A stretch of DNA of 5,688 bases from Bradyrhizobium sp. (lineage in GTDB: Bacteria > Pseudomonadota > Alphaproteobacteria > Rhizobiales > Xanthobacteraceae). Position numbers and translations under genes: made by a program. Within the stretch, counting starts at the first letter, position 1. Each line of letters starts with the position of its first letter. The notes beneath the pieces are model-generated. The model saw only the letters and a program-made list of their open reading frames with translations. It had not been told where the DNA came from and did no database searches. The stretch is taken from contig JAFAUV010000050.1 of assembly GCA_019243075.1 (NCBI GenBank), forward strand, positions 1-5,688. Reading direction: 5' to 3'. This document shows positions 4,753 to 5,688 of this stretch, in pieces.

Positions 4753-5688
4753 CTATTCGGTCACCAGCTCCTCGATCGCGATCGGGAACCGGCGTACGCG
4801 GATTCCGGTCGCGTGCCAGACCGCGTTGGCCACCGCGCCGGCCGAGCCGGTGATGGCGATCTCCCCGACTCCCTTGATGCCGAGCGGATTCACATGCGGG
4901 TCGTGCTCCTCGATCATCAACGCCTCCATCGAGGGCACGTCGGCGTTCACGGGCATATGATATTCGGCGAGATTGGCATTCATGATCCGGCCCGAGCGGC
5001 GATCGACGATCGCCTTCTCATGCAGGGCGAACGAAACGCCCCAGATCATGCCGCCGAGATACTGGCTCCGTACCAGATGCGGATTGACGATGCGCCCGGC
5101 AGCAAACGCGCCAACCATGCGAGTGACGCGGACCTGGCCCAAATCCGGGTCGACCTTCACTTCCGCAAAGACCGCGCCATGCGCGCGCATGGCGTAGTTG
5201 GCCTGCGCAGCCGGATCCATCGCACCATCGCCGCGCGCCTCGATCTCCGCAAGGCCGGCGCGGGCGAGAATGTCGGCGAAGCCTTCACCGCGGCTTTCGT
5301 CGTCGCGGCGGTATAGCCGGCCGTCGCGGGCGACCACGCCGGCATTGCCGGCGCCGAACAGCGGCGAACGCCGGTCCCCCGTTGCGAGCTCGGCCAGCCT
5401 GGCGATCGCGGCGGCGCCGGCATTGTGGATCGCAACCCCGGCGGTCGCCGTATGCGCCGAGCCGCCGGCGATGCCGGCGTCGGGCAGATCGGACGTGCCC
5501 GCCTTGAACTCGATGTGATCGAGGTCGAGCGCAAGCGAATCGGCGGCGATCTGCGCCAGCGCGGTCCAGGCGCCCTGGCCCATGTCGTGCGCGCCGGTTT
5601 CCATCACGCCGGAGCCGTCGCGGCGGATCACCGCGCGCGCTTGCCCCGCGAACATCAGCGCCGGGAAGGTGGCCGTGCCCATGCCCCA
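4753..5688 (-). CDS. xanthine dehydrogenase/aldehyde oxidase family, molybdopterin-binding subunit (C-terminal part)
   Basis: The last 311 residues of the large catalytic subunit of a molybdenum hydroxylase; the N-terminus lies outside the window. Such enzymes oxidise aldehydes or hydroxylate N-heterocycles at a Mo-pterin centre, passing electrons to separate 2Fe-2S and FAD subunits. Counting from the first complete codon (W1), WGMGTATFPA opens the fragment and ETGAHDMGQGAWTALAQIAAD (30-50) is the cofactor-contact segment typical of the family. DLPDAGIAGGSAHTATAGVAI (67-87) and VNPHLVRSQYLGGMIWGVSFAL (201-222) follow. KGVGEIAITGSAGAVANAV (272-290) carries the presumed catalytic glutamate E276. 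The tail ATGIRVRRFPI is also usual. The sequence style is closest to the PaoC (YagR)-type periplasmic aldehyde oxidoreductases and isoquinoline 1-oxidoreductase relatives, so no substrate is assigned. The frame is intact up to the TAG at 4755-4753. Partner subunit genes would be expected upstream, beyond 5688. Confidence 0.92.
   Translation of the reverse strand, partial: WGMGTATFPALMFAGQARAVIRRDGSGVMETGAHDMGQGAWTALAQIAADSLALDLDHIEFKAGTSDLPDAGIAGGSAHTATAGVAIHNAGAAAIARLAELATGDRRSPLFGAGNAGVVARDGRLYRRDDESRGEGFADILARAGLAEIEARGDGAMDPAAQANYAMRAHGAVFAEVKVDPDLGQVRVTRMVGAFAAGRIVNPHLVRSQYLGGMIWGVSFALHEKAIVDRRSGRIMNANLAEYHMPVNADVPSMEALMIEEHDPHVNPLGIKGVGEIAITGSAGAVANAVWHATGIRVRRFPIAIEELVTE

Noticed and set aside
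4738..5316. Plus-strand frames opposite the molybdenum oxidase subunit, such as 4738-5316
   Set aside because: The minus-strand frame matches a well-known enzyme family over its whole length; the plus-strand products show no domain and have the composition typical of antisense frames.
1..5688. CRISPR array, transposon ends, tRNA genes, toxin-antitoxin pair or phage remnants
   Set aside because: No regularly spaced repeats, transposase-like sequence, tRNA-like cloverleaf or paired small overlapping genes were seen. The lone helix-turn-helix gene has no toxin-like neighbour.

Overview
This window looks like chromosomal DNA of a GC-rich alphaproteobacterium, most likely of the Bradyrhizobium/Rhodopseudomonas group. 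That placement is an inference from strong GC bias at third codon positions, the domain make-up of the chemoreceptor, a small outer-membrane beta-barrel of the Omp25/RopB-like kind common in rhizobia, and a possible CtrA-type box. No marker gene in the window fixes the genus. All five genes lie on the minus strand, so transcription runs from high to low coordinates. No tRNA, rRNA, CRISPR array, transposase, phage gene or integrase is visible.

In transcription order: (1) 5688-4753, the C-terminal part of a molybdenum-cofactor-binding subunit of a xanthine dehydrogenase/aldehyde oxidase family enzyme, cut by the window edge. (2) 4657-4337, a small helix-turn-helix protein behind a short leader that holds a 9-bp inverted repeat reaching to within 2 nt of the start codon. 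(3) 4336-4073, a 264-nt intergenic stretch with a possible terminator, several inverted repeats and a TTAA-N7-TTAA box. (4) 4072-3344, an outer-membrane beta-barrel protein, closed by a very clear intrinsic terminator at 3307-3280. (5) 3167-1029, a two-transmembrane methyl-accepting chemotaxis receptor with a large helical periplasmic sensor. (6) 926-1, a metallo-beta-lactamase-fold hydrolase with all metal ligands, cut at its C-terminus by the window edge.

The genes do not form an obvious pathway. The terminator after the barrel gene separates it from the chemoreceptor. The chemoreceptor has no cheA/cheW/cheY/cheR/cheB neighbour here, so it is probably an orphan receptor feeding a distant chemotaxis array. 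The hydrolase follows the receptor by 102 nt and could be read through from it or have its own promoter. The coding content is ordinary housekeeping or accessory content. The parts most worth a second look are the non-coding stretches at 4073-4336 and 4658-4752. I found no convincing new multi-gene system.
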